Positions 51,729 to 59,048 of a stretch of DNA of 64,000 bases are shown here, in pieces. How positions within the stretch are numbered: the stretch's first letter is position 1; each line of letters begins with the position of its first letter. The notes beneath the pieces are model-generated. The model was not told the DNA's origin, made no database searches, and saw only the letters and a list, made by a program, of their open reading frames with translations. Origin of the DNA: Methylobacterium gossipiicola (GTDB lineage Bacteria; Pseudomonadota; Alphaproteobacteria; Rhizobiales; Beijerinckiaceae); NCBI RefSeq assembly GCF_900113485.1, contig NZ_FOPM01000015.1:46654-110653 (forward strand), given 5' to 3'. The translations under genes and the position numbers were made by a program.

Positions 51729-52159
51729 GGCGTTTCGGGCACCTGCATCACCGAGAAGAACAGCCCGAGCTGCCGGATCGCGTTGGAGAAGCCTTCGTAG
51801 TTCACCGGCTTGGTGATGTAGACGTTGGCGCCCAGATCGTAGCAACGCTGGATCTCGCGGCTGTCGTCCGTCGTCGTCAGCACCACGACGGGCGAGCGCC
51901 GCGTGTGCGGGTTCGCCTTCACCTTCTCGAGGATGTCGAGGCCGGTCATGTCCGGCAGATTGAGGTCGAGGAGGATGAGGAGGTGGCGTCGGGCGCTCGC
52001 CTCGCCGGAGCCGTCCGGTCCCAGCAGATAGGCGAGGGCCGAGGTGCCGTCGCGGAACGGCACGATTTCGTTGTTCACCCCGGCCCGGCGGATGTTGCGC
52101 TCGATGAGGCGGGCGTGGCCCTCGTCGTCCTCGATCATCACGATGCAGACGGGTTGCAT
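51725..52159 (-). CDS. Single-domain response regulator (Rcp1-like)
   Basis: A 144-residue receiver with IVMIEDDEGHARLIERNIRR, phosphoacceptor Asp in LILLDLNLPDMTG (about 68) and YITKPVNYEGF (Lys). The expanded loop and LDLNLP motif are like response regulators of bacteriophytochrome/cyanobacterial Rcp1 type. It is the middle gene of a three-gene signalling operon; 15 bases separate it from the sensor kinase. Confidence 0.87.
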   Translation of the reverse strand: MQPVCIVMIEDDEGHARLIERNIRRAGVNNEIVPFRDGTSALAYLLGPDGSGEASARRHLLILLDLNLPDMTGLDILEKVKANPHTRRSPVVVLTTTDDSREIQRCYDLGANVYITKPVNYEGFSNAIRQLGLFFSVMQVPETP

Positions 52160-52174
52160 GGGCGGCCTCCGAAC

Positions 52175-54070
52175 CTATTCCGCGGCGAGGCTCACGGGAT
52201 CGGCCTGTCCGGTCCGACCCGTAGCGCCCTTCCGCGGCAGCGTCACGCTGAACGTGGTGCCCTGACCCAATTGCGACGTCACGTCGATGCGCCCCCCCAG
52301 CGATCGCACGAGGGCCTTCACGTGGGCGAGGCCGATGCCCTCGCCCGGCCGGTCCTGGGCGCCGGAGCGCCGGAACAGCTCGAACACGCGGGCATGGTCG
52401 CGGGCGGCGATGCCCCGGCCGTTGTCGGCGACGTCGAACCGGACCCGGCCCCCGCCCAGGGGCGCGGCGCTGACGGTGATCCGACCAGGCCGCTGCGGAT
52501 CGAGGTACTTGACCGCGTTGTCGAGCAGGTTGGCGAAGATCTGCTCGATGGCGAGGCGGTCGGCCACGATCTCCGGCAGGGGGCCGGCGAGGCTCACGCG
52601 GGCGCCCACGGCGGCGGTCTGATGCTGCTGGGCATCGGCGAGGCGGCGAACCAGGGCGGTCATATCGAGGGGTTCCGCCCGGAAGGCGCGTCGTCCCTCG
52701 CGCGACAGCCGCAGGATGGCGGCGATCAGCCCCTCCATGCGGGTGACGGCGGCCGTGATGAAGCCGAGGGCCTCGCGCAGATCGGTGTCGATCCGGGCGG
52801 CCTCCGGGTGCCCCTGGAGGGCGCGGGCGATGTCGCCGCGCGTCTCCTCGAGTTCGCTCGTGAAGCCCATCACGTTGACGAGGGGCGCCCGCAGGTCGTG
52901 GCTGACGATATAGGCGTAGCGCTGCAACTCCTCGTTCGAGTCGCGCAATTCCGCTTCCGCCTCGCGCTGCTCGGTGATGTCCGTGTGCACGCCGACCCAT
53001 TCGCGGATGGCGCCGTCCTTCAGGATCGGCACGGCATGGATGGCGAAGTGGCGCCAGCTGCCGTCATGGGCGCGGACCCGGTGCTCGTGCACGAAGTCCC
53101 GGCGGGCCGCGACGGTCTCGGTCCAGGCCGCGATGCTGGAGGCGGCGTCGTCGGGATGGACGGCATCGGCCCAGCCGAATCCCTCGTATTCGGAGCGTGT
53201 CTGCCCCGTGAGGGCGGCCCAGCCCGGTTGTTCGCCGACCATCCGCCCCGTGGCGTCGTTGGTCCACAGCACGCCGTGCACCGCCTGGATCGCGGCGCGA
53301 AACCGCGCCTCGCTCGCCTGATGTTCCTCCTGGATCCGCAACTGATCGAGGGAGGAGGCGAACAGGCCCAGGAACAGGATCGCGAAGGTGGTGACGGCGA
53401 CGGCCAGCGCCAGATTCTGCTGCACCGGTCCGACGGTGGCGATGTGCGCCGCGTGGGCGCCGGCCGCTTCGGCCGTGAAGGTCGCGGCCGCCATGCCGGT
53501 GTAGTGCATTCCCGCCACGGCGAGGCCCATGATGGCGGCGGCGAGGAGCTTACGCCCGACCGTGTGCCGGCGGACCGTGAGCCACAGGGCGGCCGTCGCC
53601 GCCGCGATGGCGATGGCGACGGAGAGGGCGACGATGGCGGGGTCGTAGGCGAGGTTGCCGGGCACATGCATCGCCGCCATGCCGGTGTAGTGCATCCCGG
53701 CGACGCCCAGGCCCATGAGGGGGCCGCTCGCCAGAACGTCGTTCGGCTTGGCGGCGGGGCGGCTGACCCAGGCGAACGCCGCCCCGGTGGCACCGAGGGC
53801 GATGGCGAAGGAAAGACCCGTCAGACCGGCATGGTAGGTCACCGGCAGGCCCATCTCGAAGGCCAGCATACCGATGAAGTGCATGGACCAGATGCCGCCG
53901 CCCATGGCGGCGGCGGCCCCCGCCACCCAGGCCCAACGCTGTCCCGGTGCCGCGTCCCGCACCCGCGAACCGAGATCGAGGGCGACGTAGGCCGACAGCA
54001 TCGCGATGGCGATGGAGAGGGCGACCAAGACCGGATTGTAGCCGGTTTGCAGCGGGGACGGGTCGTTCAT
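52175..54070 (-). CDS. MHYT-PAS sensor histidine kinase
   Basis: A 631-residue membrane kinase. About seven N-terminal helices carry three MHYT-type motifs, MHFIGMLAF (about 63), MHYTGMAAM (about 126) and MHYTGMAAA (about 189), proposed metal/gas-binding sites. A PAS domain follows (about 255-375, YEGFGWADAVHPDD), then HisKA with YIVSHDLRAPLVNVMGF (His near 393) and HATPase with NLLDNAVKYLDP, DNGRGI and EGIGLAHVKAL. It probably phosphorylates the two receivers encoded downstream. The ligand of the MHYT domain is not established (known literature suggests copper, O2, CO or NO). Confidence 0.9.
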   Translation of the reverse strand: MNDPSPLQTGYNPVLVALSIAIAMLSAYVALDLGSRVRDAAPGQRWAWVAGAAAAMGGGIWSMHFIGMLAFEMGLPVTYHAGLTGLSFAIALGATGAAFAWVSRPAAKPNDVLASGPLMGLGVAGMHYTGMAAMHVPGNLAYDPAIVALSVAIAIAAATAALWLTVRRHTVGRKLLAAAIMGLAVAGMHYTGMAAATFTAEAAGAHAAHIATVGPVQQNLALAVAVTTFAILFLGLFASSLDQLRIQEEHQASEARFRAAIQAVHGVLWTNDATGRMVGEQPGWAALTGQTRSEYEGFGWADAVHPDDAASSIAAWTETVAARRDFVHEHRVRAHDGSWRHFAIHAVPILKDGAIREWVGVHTDITEQREAEAELRDSNEELQRYAYIVSHDLRAPLVNVMGFTSELEETRGDIARALQGHPEAARIDTDLREALGFITAAVTRMEGLIAAILRLSREGRRAFRAEPLDMTALVRRLADAQQHQTAAVGARVSLAGPLPEIVADRLAIEQIFANLLDNAVKYLDPQRPGRITVSAAPLGGGRVRFDVADNGRGIAARDHARVFELFRRSGAQDRPGEGIGLAHVKALVRSLGGRIDVTSQLGQGTTFSVTLPRKGATGRTGQADPVSLAAE

Positions 54071-54260
54071 GGGACCTCTCGGCGAACGGACGGACGACGC
54101 GAGGAGCCGCGCCGCGTCGTCATGATCCCGCGCCTGCGCGTGCGGGAAACGCGTCGCTGTGATTCACGTGAAATCTCACACCGCGCCATGGAATTTCGAT
54201 CCGTCCCCTGTGATCCTTCGGCATCAGCCAAGCAATGGGCGGACGCGCTAGCAGAATGCA

Positions 54261-55196
54261 ATGTCCCGTCCCGTCTTGCCATATCATCCCAGATCGCTCC
54301 CGCGAGCCCTGCTGTTCGCCATCGCTCTCGCGGGCGCGGGCATGGTCGAGGCCCGGGCGGCGGGCGGCGACGCACCGGATACGGTCGATACCGAGAACCT
54401 GTTCGGGTTCACGGAGGGCACCGACACCGGCAAGAAGGGCGAGCAAGAGATCGTGGTCGACGCCATCGGCCGCTTCAGCAAGCGCCGCGGCGGCCCGGGG
54501 ATGTCGGGTTATGGCGCCGCCGAGCCCATCGTCAGCTACCAGATCGATCCCACGGACGAGTTCAGCATCGAGCCCGGCCTGCAATTCGAGGCGCGCGACA
54601 CCCGCAACATCGCGGGCGTGCCGAACAAGCGGCTCGGCACCTTCAACGGCGGCTCCGTCGAACTGAAGTACCAGTTCCACACGCGCAGCGACGACGCGCC
54701 CTTCGGCATCGCCCTCCAGGCCGAGCCCCTGTTCTCGCGGGTGACGCCCATCGAAGGGCAGGGGGCGGACGTGTTCAGCATGGACACGCGCCTCATGGTC
54801 GATGCCCGCCTGATCCCGGACCGGCTCTGGGCCGGCGTCAACCTCATCTACGATCCCTCCGTCGCGCGCCTGAAGGGGGCGGGCGAGACCGACCGGTCCT
54901 CCAATCTGTCCCTGTCGGGCACGGTGATGGCCCGGATCACCGACACCCTGTTCCTCGGGCCGGAACTGCGCGCCCTGCGGGCCTATGACGGCGCGTTCCT
55001 CAACCGGTTCCTCGGGCATGCCGTGTTCGCCGGGCCGGTTCTGCACTATCAGGTGTCGAAGAAGGGCTTCCTCACGGTGGCGTACGCGACGCAGTTGATC
55101 GGCCACGACCGGTCGCAAGCCTTCGCGGACCGCGCCTTCAACCTCACCCAGTTCGCCCGCCACAACCTGCGTATCCGCTTCGGCATCGACTTCTGA
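54261..55196 (+). CDS. Outer-membrane beta-barrel protein, unknown function
   Basis: A 311-residue protein with a signal peptide (ALLFAIALAGAGMVEARAAG) after an unusual 14-residue leader, then alternating strands and a C-terminal IRFGIDF, which fits an outer-membrane barrel. A short acidic stretch (DTVDTENLFGFTEGTDTGKK) opens the mature chain. It lies between the divergent MHYT kinase and the convergent ModE-type gene, so the context says little. Family not recognised. Confidence 0.6.
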   Translation: MSRPVLPYHPRSLPRALLFAIALAGAGMVEARAAGGDAPDTVDTENLFGFTEGTDTGKKGEQEIVVDAIGRFSKRRGGPGMSGYGAAEPIVSYQIDPTDEFSIEPGLQFEARDTRNIAGVPNKRLGTFNGGSVELKYQFHTRSDDAPFGIALQAEPLFSRVTPIEGQGADVFSMDTRLMVDARLIPDRLWAGVNLIYDPSVARLKGAGETDRSSNLSLSGTVMARITDTLFLGPELRALRAYDGAFLNRFLGHAVFAGPVLHYQVSKKGFLTVAYATQLIGHDRSQAFADRAFNLTQFARHNLRIRFGIDF

Positions 55197-55205
55197 GCGG
55201 CGATC

Positions 55206-55541
55206 TCACGGATCGGACGATAAGAGGCCGGCGAAATGCGGCAGGGCCGAAGCTTCCGCCGCGCGCTCGACGGCGCGGTAACGGGCGACGACCTCGGCGC
55301 CGAGGCCGGAGAGACGGGCGCCGCCGCCGGCCTTGCCGCCGGTCTGGGCTTCGACGACGGGGCGTCCGAACCCGTTGTTCATGGCCTCGACCAGGGTCCA
55401 CGCGCGGCGATACGACATGCCGAGCGCCCGGCCCGCCGCCGAGATCGAACCATGCTCGGCAATGGCTTCGAGGAGCTGCACCTTTCCGGGCCCGATCCGG
55501 AAACCGGGCGCCACGTCGATGCGGATGCTCAAGCGGGCCAT
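55206..55541 (-). CDS. ModE-type winged-helix regulator (DNA-binding domain only)
   Basis: A 111-residue protein matching the N-terminal DNA-binding half of ModE: GKVQLLEAIAEHGSISAAGR followed by ALGMSYRRAWTLVEAMN. The molbindin-like effector half is missing, so molybdate sensing would need another protein. It is divergent from modA with a ModE-like box between them. Such short forms are common in alphaproteobacteria. Confidence 0.85.
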   Translation of the reverse strand: MARLSIRIDVAPGFRIGPGKVQLLEAIAEHGSISAAGRALGMSYRRAWTLVEAMNNGFGRPVVEAQTGGKAGGGARLSGLGAEVVARYRAVERAAEASALPHFAGLLSSDP

Positions 55542-55627
55542 GCGGCCTCCTCGTGTCCCCCCGCGACGCCCCTGGCCGCGCTCGAACGGTTTGCCACCGG
55601 ACCGGCCTCGGCGGGAGTGCTGGTCTT

Positions 55628-55651
55628 CGTTATGCTTGTCCGTATATAACC
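55628..55651 (+). promoter_or_regulatory. ModE-box-like operator between the regulator and modA
   Basis: CGTTATG, eight spacer bases, then TATATAACC form an imperfect inverted repeat of 24 bases. It lines up base for base with the E. coli modA operator (CGTTATA...TACATAACG) at about 16 of 24 positions, including both outer arms. It lies 31 bases before modA, so binding would block transcription when molybdate is sufficient. Confidence 0.75.
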
Positions 55652-55681
55652 AAGCCCTCTCCGTTCCGAGGGCCGATCCCC

Positions 55682-56464
55682 ATGCGCACCGCTATTCGAA
55701 CCCTGCTCTTCGCGGCCCTCGTGGCCCTGACGCCCGCCGCTCAGGCCGCCGAGACCGTCACGGTGTTCGCCGCCGCCAGCCTGAAGAACGCCCTCGACGC
55801 CGCCGGCAAGGCGTTCACGGACGAGAGCGGCATCGCGGTCCGGGCGAGCTACGCCGCCTCCTCGGCCCTGGCGCGGCAGATCGAATCCGGCGCGCCCGCC
55901 GATCTCTTCGCCTCGGCCGATCTCGAATGGATGGATTACCTCGCCGATAGGAAGCTCGTCCGCCCCGAAAGCCGGGTGAACCTCCTCGGCAACCGTCTCG
56001 TGCTGATCGCCCCGAAGGACGCCCCGATCACCGCCGTGCCGTTCACGGCGGAGGCGTTCGCGGCGGCCCTCGGGAGCGATGGGCGCCTCGCCACGGGCGA
56101 GGTCAAATCGGTGCCCATCGGCAAGTACGCCAAGGCGGCGTTTGAAAAACTCGGCCTCTGGAGCGGCCTGCAGGCGCGTCTGGCCCAGGCCGACAACGTG
56201 CGGGCCGCCCTGCTCCTCGTCTCGCGCGGTGAGGCGCCCCTCGGCGTCGTCTACGAGAGCGACGCGAAATCCGATTCCGGCGTGAAGGTGGTGGGGGTGT
56301 TTCCGGCGGACTCCCACCCCAGGGTGGTGTATCCGTTCGCCGTCACGGCCGAGGCCAAGGGGGCGGGCGCCGCGCGCTTCCTCGACTTCCTGAAGGGGGC
56401 GACGGCCCGGCCGATCTTCGAGGCCCAGGGCTTCCGGGTCCTCGATGGCGCTTCCGGACGGTAG
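55682..56464 (+). CDS. modA: Molybdate-binding protein ModA
   Basis: A 260-residue periplasmic binding protein. Signal peptide MRTAIRTLLFAALVALTPAA (cleavage near AQA), then VTVFAAASLKNALDAAGKAF (the oxyanion-binding Ser region) and SSALARQIESGAPADLFASA (second Ser loop). ATP-driven uptake needs ModB and ModC, but neither follows; the next gene is a molbindin. Molybdenum is required by the xanthine dehydrogenase encoded at 7-10 kb. Tungstate is an alternative ligand. Confidence 0.9.
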   Translation: MRTAIRTLLFAALVALTPAAQAAETVTVFAAASLKNALDAAGKAFTDESGIAVRASYAASSALARQIESGAPADLFASADLEWMDYLADRKLVRPESRVNLLGNRLVLIAPKDAPITAVPFTAEAFAAALGSDGRLATGEVKSVPIGKYAKAAFEKLGLWSGLQARLAQADNVRAALLLVSRGEAPLGVVYESDAKSDSGVKVVGVFPADSHPRVVYPFAVTAEAKGAGAARFLDFLKGATARPIFEAQGFRVLDGASGR

Positions 56465-56574
56465 GGCGTTTTCGCGATCCCGGGATCACGCAAGTCGCTC
56501 CACCTCTTTCATCAAACACGTTGCCCGTCGAACCGGTCTCCGGTCGGCGGACAAGGCTCGAAGGGACAAGTCTC

Positions 56575-56784
56575 ATGAAGATCAGCGCACGCAACACCCT
56601 CAAGGGCAAGGTCGTCTCCGTCGAGAAGGGCGCCACCACCGCCCACGTGAAGATCGAGGTCGCCGACGGCACGGTGATCACCGCCTCGATCACCAACGAA
56701 TCCGTGGACAGCCTCGGCCTCACGGTCGGCGGACAGGCCTATGCCGTGGTCAAGGCCTCCGATGTGATGATCGCCGTCGATTGA
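56575..56784 (+). CDS. Molbindin (TOBE/Mop-domain protein)
   Basis: A 69-residue protein that is a single Mop domain: MKISARNTLKGKVVSVEKGA at the start and TASITNESVDSLGLTVGGQA (about 40-59). Molbindins assemble as hexamers and store or buffer molybdate in the cytoplasm. AAGGGAC precedes the ATG. It lies 110 bases after modA on the same strand and may be in its operon. Confidence 0.9.
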   Translation: MKISARNTLKGKVVSVEKGATTAHVKIEVADGTVITASITNESVDSLGLTVGGQAYAVVKASDVMIAVD

Positions 56785-56795
56785 GGTCCTTTTAT

Positions 56796-56823
56796 ACTGC
56801 GCGGGGCCTCTGCTCCGCGCAGT
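56796..56823. terminator. Hairpin between convergent molbindin and trmO
   Basis: ACTGCGCGG (56796-56804) pairs with CCGCGCAGT (56815-56823). It lies exactly between two convergent stop codons. No downstream T-run exists on either side, so it is a probable but not canonical intrinsic terminator. Confidence 0.45.
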
Positions 56824-56829
56824 GCCATG

Positions 56830-57315
56830 TCATTCGAAATCCCCCGGCTGCGGTGGGGCGACGGGTGTGAACAGGCTCCGATCCGGCTTGAGGTCGAGGA
56901 GCGGGGTTCCGTCGAGGCAGTCGAGGCCGCGCACGGTGACGATGGGGCCGTCGATTCCCACGAGCTGCGCGATGGAGGTTCCGATGGGGTTCGGCCGCAC
57001 GGGCGAGCGTAGGGAGAAGGTGCCGCGCGCGACGCCGTCGCTCGCCGGACATTGGTGGACGAGGTCGCGCCGCGAGGCATCGAGCCAGTACAGCACCTCG
57101 ATCCGCGCATAGGCGCAGAGCCCGTCGAGGGCCGCGACCCAGGGCTCGAACACCTCGATCCGGCAGAGGGGACCATCGGCCCGGCCCATGCGCGGGCAGG
57201 CGAGGCGATCGGTCCAGGGGGTCGCGATGCGCCCGATATAGACGAGGCCCGCATCGGTGGCGGCCGGTGGCACGACGGCGATCTCGTTCCGTCGGATTTC
57301 GTTCAGGCGGACCAT
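56830..57315 (-). CDS. TrmO/TsaA-family tRNA methyltransferase
   Basis: A 161-residue protein of the YaeB/TsaA (TrmO) family, which adds a methyl group to N6-threonylcarbamoyladenosine-37 in some tRNAs using S-adenosylmethionine. [20 protein letters not shown] near residue 26 and [20 protein letters not shown] (about 101-120) are the family signatures. The usual C-terminal extension of TrmO is missing. Only 13 bases separate it from the upstream regulator gene. Confidence 0.8.
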   Translation of the reverse strand: MVRLNEIRRNEIAVVPPAATDAGLVYIGRIATPWTDRLACPRMGRADGPLCRIEVFEPWVAALDGLCAYARIEVLYWLDASRRDLVHQCPASDGVARGTFSLRSPVRPNPIGTSIAQLVGIDGPIVTVRGLDCLDGTPLLDLKPDRSLFTPVAPPQPGDFE

Positions 57316-57328
57316 CGCGGCGCTTCCC

Positions 57329-58357
57329 TCAAGCCTTCGGAACGGCGGCGCGATAGCCGGGCGTCCGCGCCGCCCGTTCGGCCAGGGTGTGGGCCAGGCT
57401 GTCGAAGGGCGCGTCCGGAAGCGAGGCGCTGAAGGCGAGGTGGTAGCATTCCCAGCCGAGCGTCAGGAAGGCGAGGCCGAACCGCTCGGCCGCCGCCCGG
57501 GCTCCGAACCCGGCATCGGCCGCTCCGGAGGCGATGAGCGCCGCCACCGCCTGATGGGTGAACTCCTCCCCGGCGTATCCCTGGATGTCGGAGGGGGCGA
57601 GGCCGTATTCCGCCAGCAGCCGGTCGAACCACAGCCGCGTGCCCGAGCCCTTCTGGCGGTTGACGAAGCGGGCCCGCAGACGCGCCAGATCGGCGAGGCC
57701 CCCGATGCCGAGGGGATTGCCGGCGGCGAGCATGAGGCCCTGCTCCCGCTCGAACAGGGGGCGGACCCGGAGGGCCGGGTTGTGTTCGAGATCGGCGAAG
57801 ACCGGGCCGCCGAGGGCCGGGCCGTCCGGTCCGCAATGGAAGCCGGCGGCGTCGGCGCGGCCCCCCGTGAGGCGGATCACGGCCTCTTCGCTGCCGGCGA
57901 CCACGAGGGCGATGTCCGGCCGGTCGGCCAGCACGTCCATGAGGAGCAGGTCGTGGCTGGCCACCAGGGCGAGGGCGGGCGACGTCTGGCCCAGCACGGC
58001 CCCGAGGCGTGTCAGGACCGACCGGCCCTCGCGCGCCATCGGCCCGGCCAGCGCCGTCGCCGCCTCCGCCAAGGCTTCGTGCAGGGTCGTGCCCGTCTCC
58101 GTCAGGGCGCTGCCGTGCCCCCGCGTCTTTCGGACGAGCTGGTGACCGAGGGCGGTTTCGAGGGCGCGCAGGCGTTCCCAGGCCGCCCGATAGGACAGGC
58201 CGAGTTCCGTGGCGATGCCCTGGACCGAGCCCGTGCGGGCGATGGCTTCGAGGATGGCGAAGGCTTCCGCGACGCCGATGCGCTGCGATCCGATCCGGAT
58301 GGTGCCCCCGATCCCGAGATCGATGCTGAAGGGCGTCTCTTCGGCGGCTTGCGTCAT
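57329..58357 (-). CDS. ModE-type HTH regulator with periplasmic-binding-like domain
   Basis: A 342-residue protein. The N-terminal winged helix (about 28-90) carries [20 protein letters not shown] followed by [17 protein letters not shown], similar to ModE/LysR. The remainder (about 115-335) is a PBP-like domain ([40 protein letters not shown]), the type found in regulators of molybdate or molybdopterin genes. Effector probably molybdate or a related oxyanion (inference). It is upstream of trmO on the same strand. Confidence 0.82.
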   Translation of the reverse strand: MTQAAEETPFSIDLGIGGTIRIGSQRIGVAEAFAILEAIARTGSVQGIATELGLSYRAAWERLRALETALGHQLVRKTRGHGSALTETGTTLHEALAEAATALAGPMAREGRSVLTRLGAVLGQTSPALALVASHDLLLMDVLADRPDIALVVAGSEEAVIRLTGGRADAAGFHCGPDGPALGGPVFADLEHNPALRVRPLFEREQGLMLAAGNPLGIGGLADLARLRARFVNRQKGSGTRLWFDRLLAEYGLAPSDIQGYAGEEFTHQAVAALIASGAADAGFGARAAAERFGLAFLTLGWECYHLAFSASLPDAPFDSLAHTLAERAARTPGYRAAVPKA

Positions 58358-59048
58358 GTTTCGGCCGTCGCAACTTTCTTCCCGCCGCGCGGTCGCGGTT
58401 CGGAACCGGTGTCGATAGCACATCCGGAGGCGCCCATGGGACGGGGTCCGCTCCGATCCGAATCAGCACCCGTCGCCCCATCGGAGGCGCCGCCATGCCT
58501 GGCCACGGTTCGGGCGATGCTCCACCCGATGCTGCCGCCATGGGCACGAAGACTGCCGCAGGCCCGGTCTCCCGCGAAGTGGTCGTGAACTCGCCGGCGC
58601 CATCCGTGTGAGGGGATTCGTTTCAGTGCGGTATCGGTCCCGGAACGAAGGCATAGGTTCGGGCGGGATCGGATTTTTGCAGTGCGAAAATTTGCCACGA
58701 CGGTGGGAGCTTCGACGATGTATTTGGTCGAGGCCGGGGCATCCGGCACGTTGCGGGGCCTCTACATCGTGAGGGGCGCGCGCGTCGGCACACAATGGAT
58801 CGGGGCGACCCGCCGAGATTGCCGAATTATCCCGATTTGAATTGCCACTATCTCACCTAAACGCCTGTGGGATAAGGAAAAATTGTGGCAGGAACACCAC
58901 GGCATTCGGCATTCCTTCGCGCCGTGCCGCTGGATTCACTGCGCCGCCCCGTCTCGCCCTTCCCCCCCGGCGGCACTTCGCCCATGAACGAGGCAAGCGT
59001 CACCGCAAAGTTGCGATCATGAAAACGGTCTGGGGTCGGGGAAGAAAC
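58358..59048. other. Intergenic region with two overlapping short ORFs
   Basis: About 690 bases before the TonB receptor. Two short ORFs have good ribosome sites: 58436-58588 (50 codons, CCGGAGG upstream, MGRGPLRSESAPVAPSEAPP) and 58495-58611 (38 codons, TCGGAGG upstream, MPGHGSGDAPPDAAAMGTKT). They overlap in different frames, and their leaders are near-copies of each other. Neither has a known family. The AT-richer part at 58660-58700 and 58820-58885 likely holds the receptor promoter. Confidence 0.35.

Noticed and set aside
56796..56823. Riboswitch (molybdenum cofactor type) near the molbindin gene
   Set aside because: Only a single hairpin is seen, downstream of the gene and between convergent stops; a terminator is more likely.
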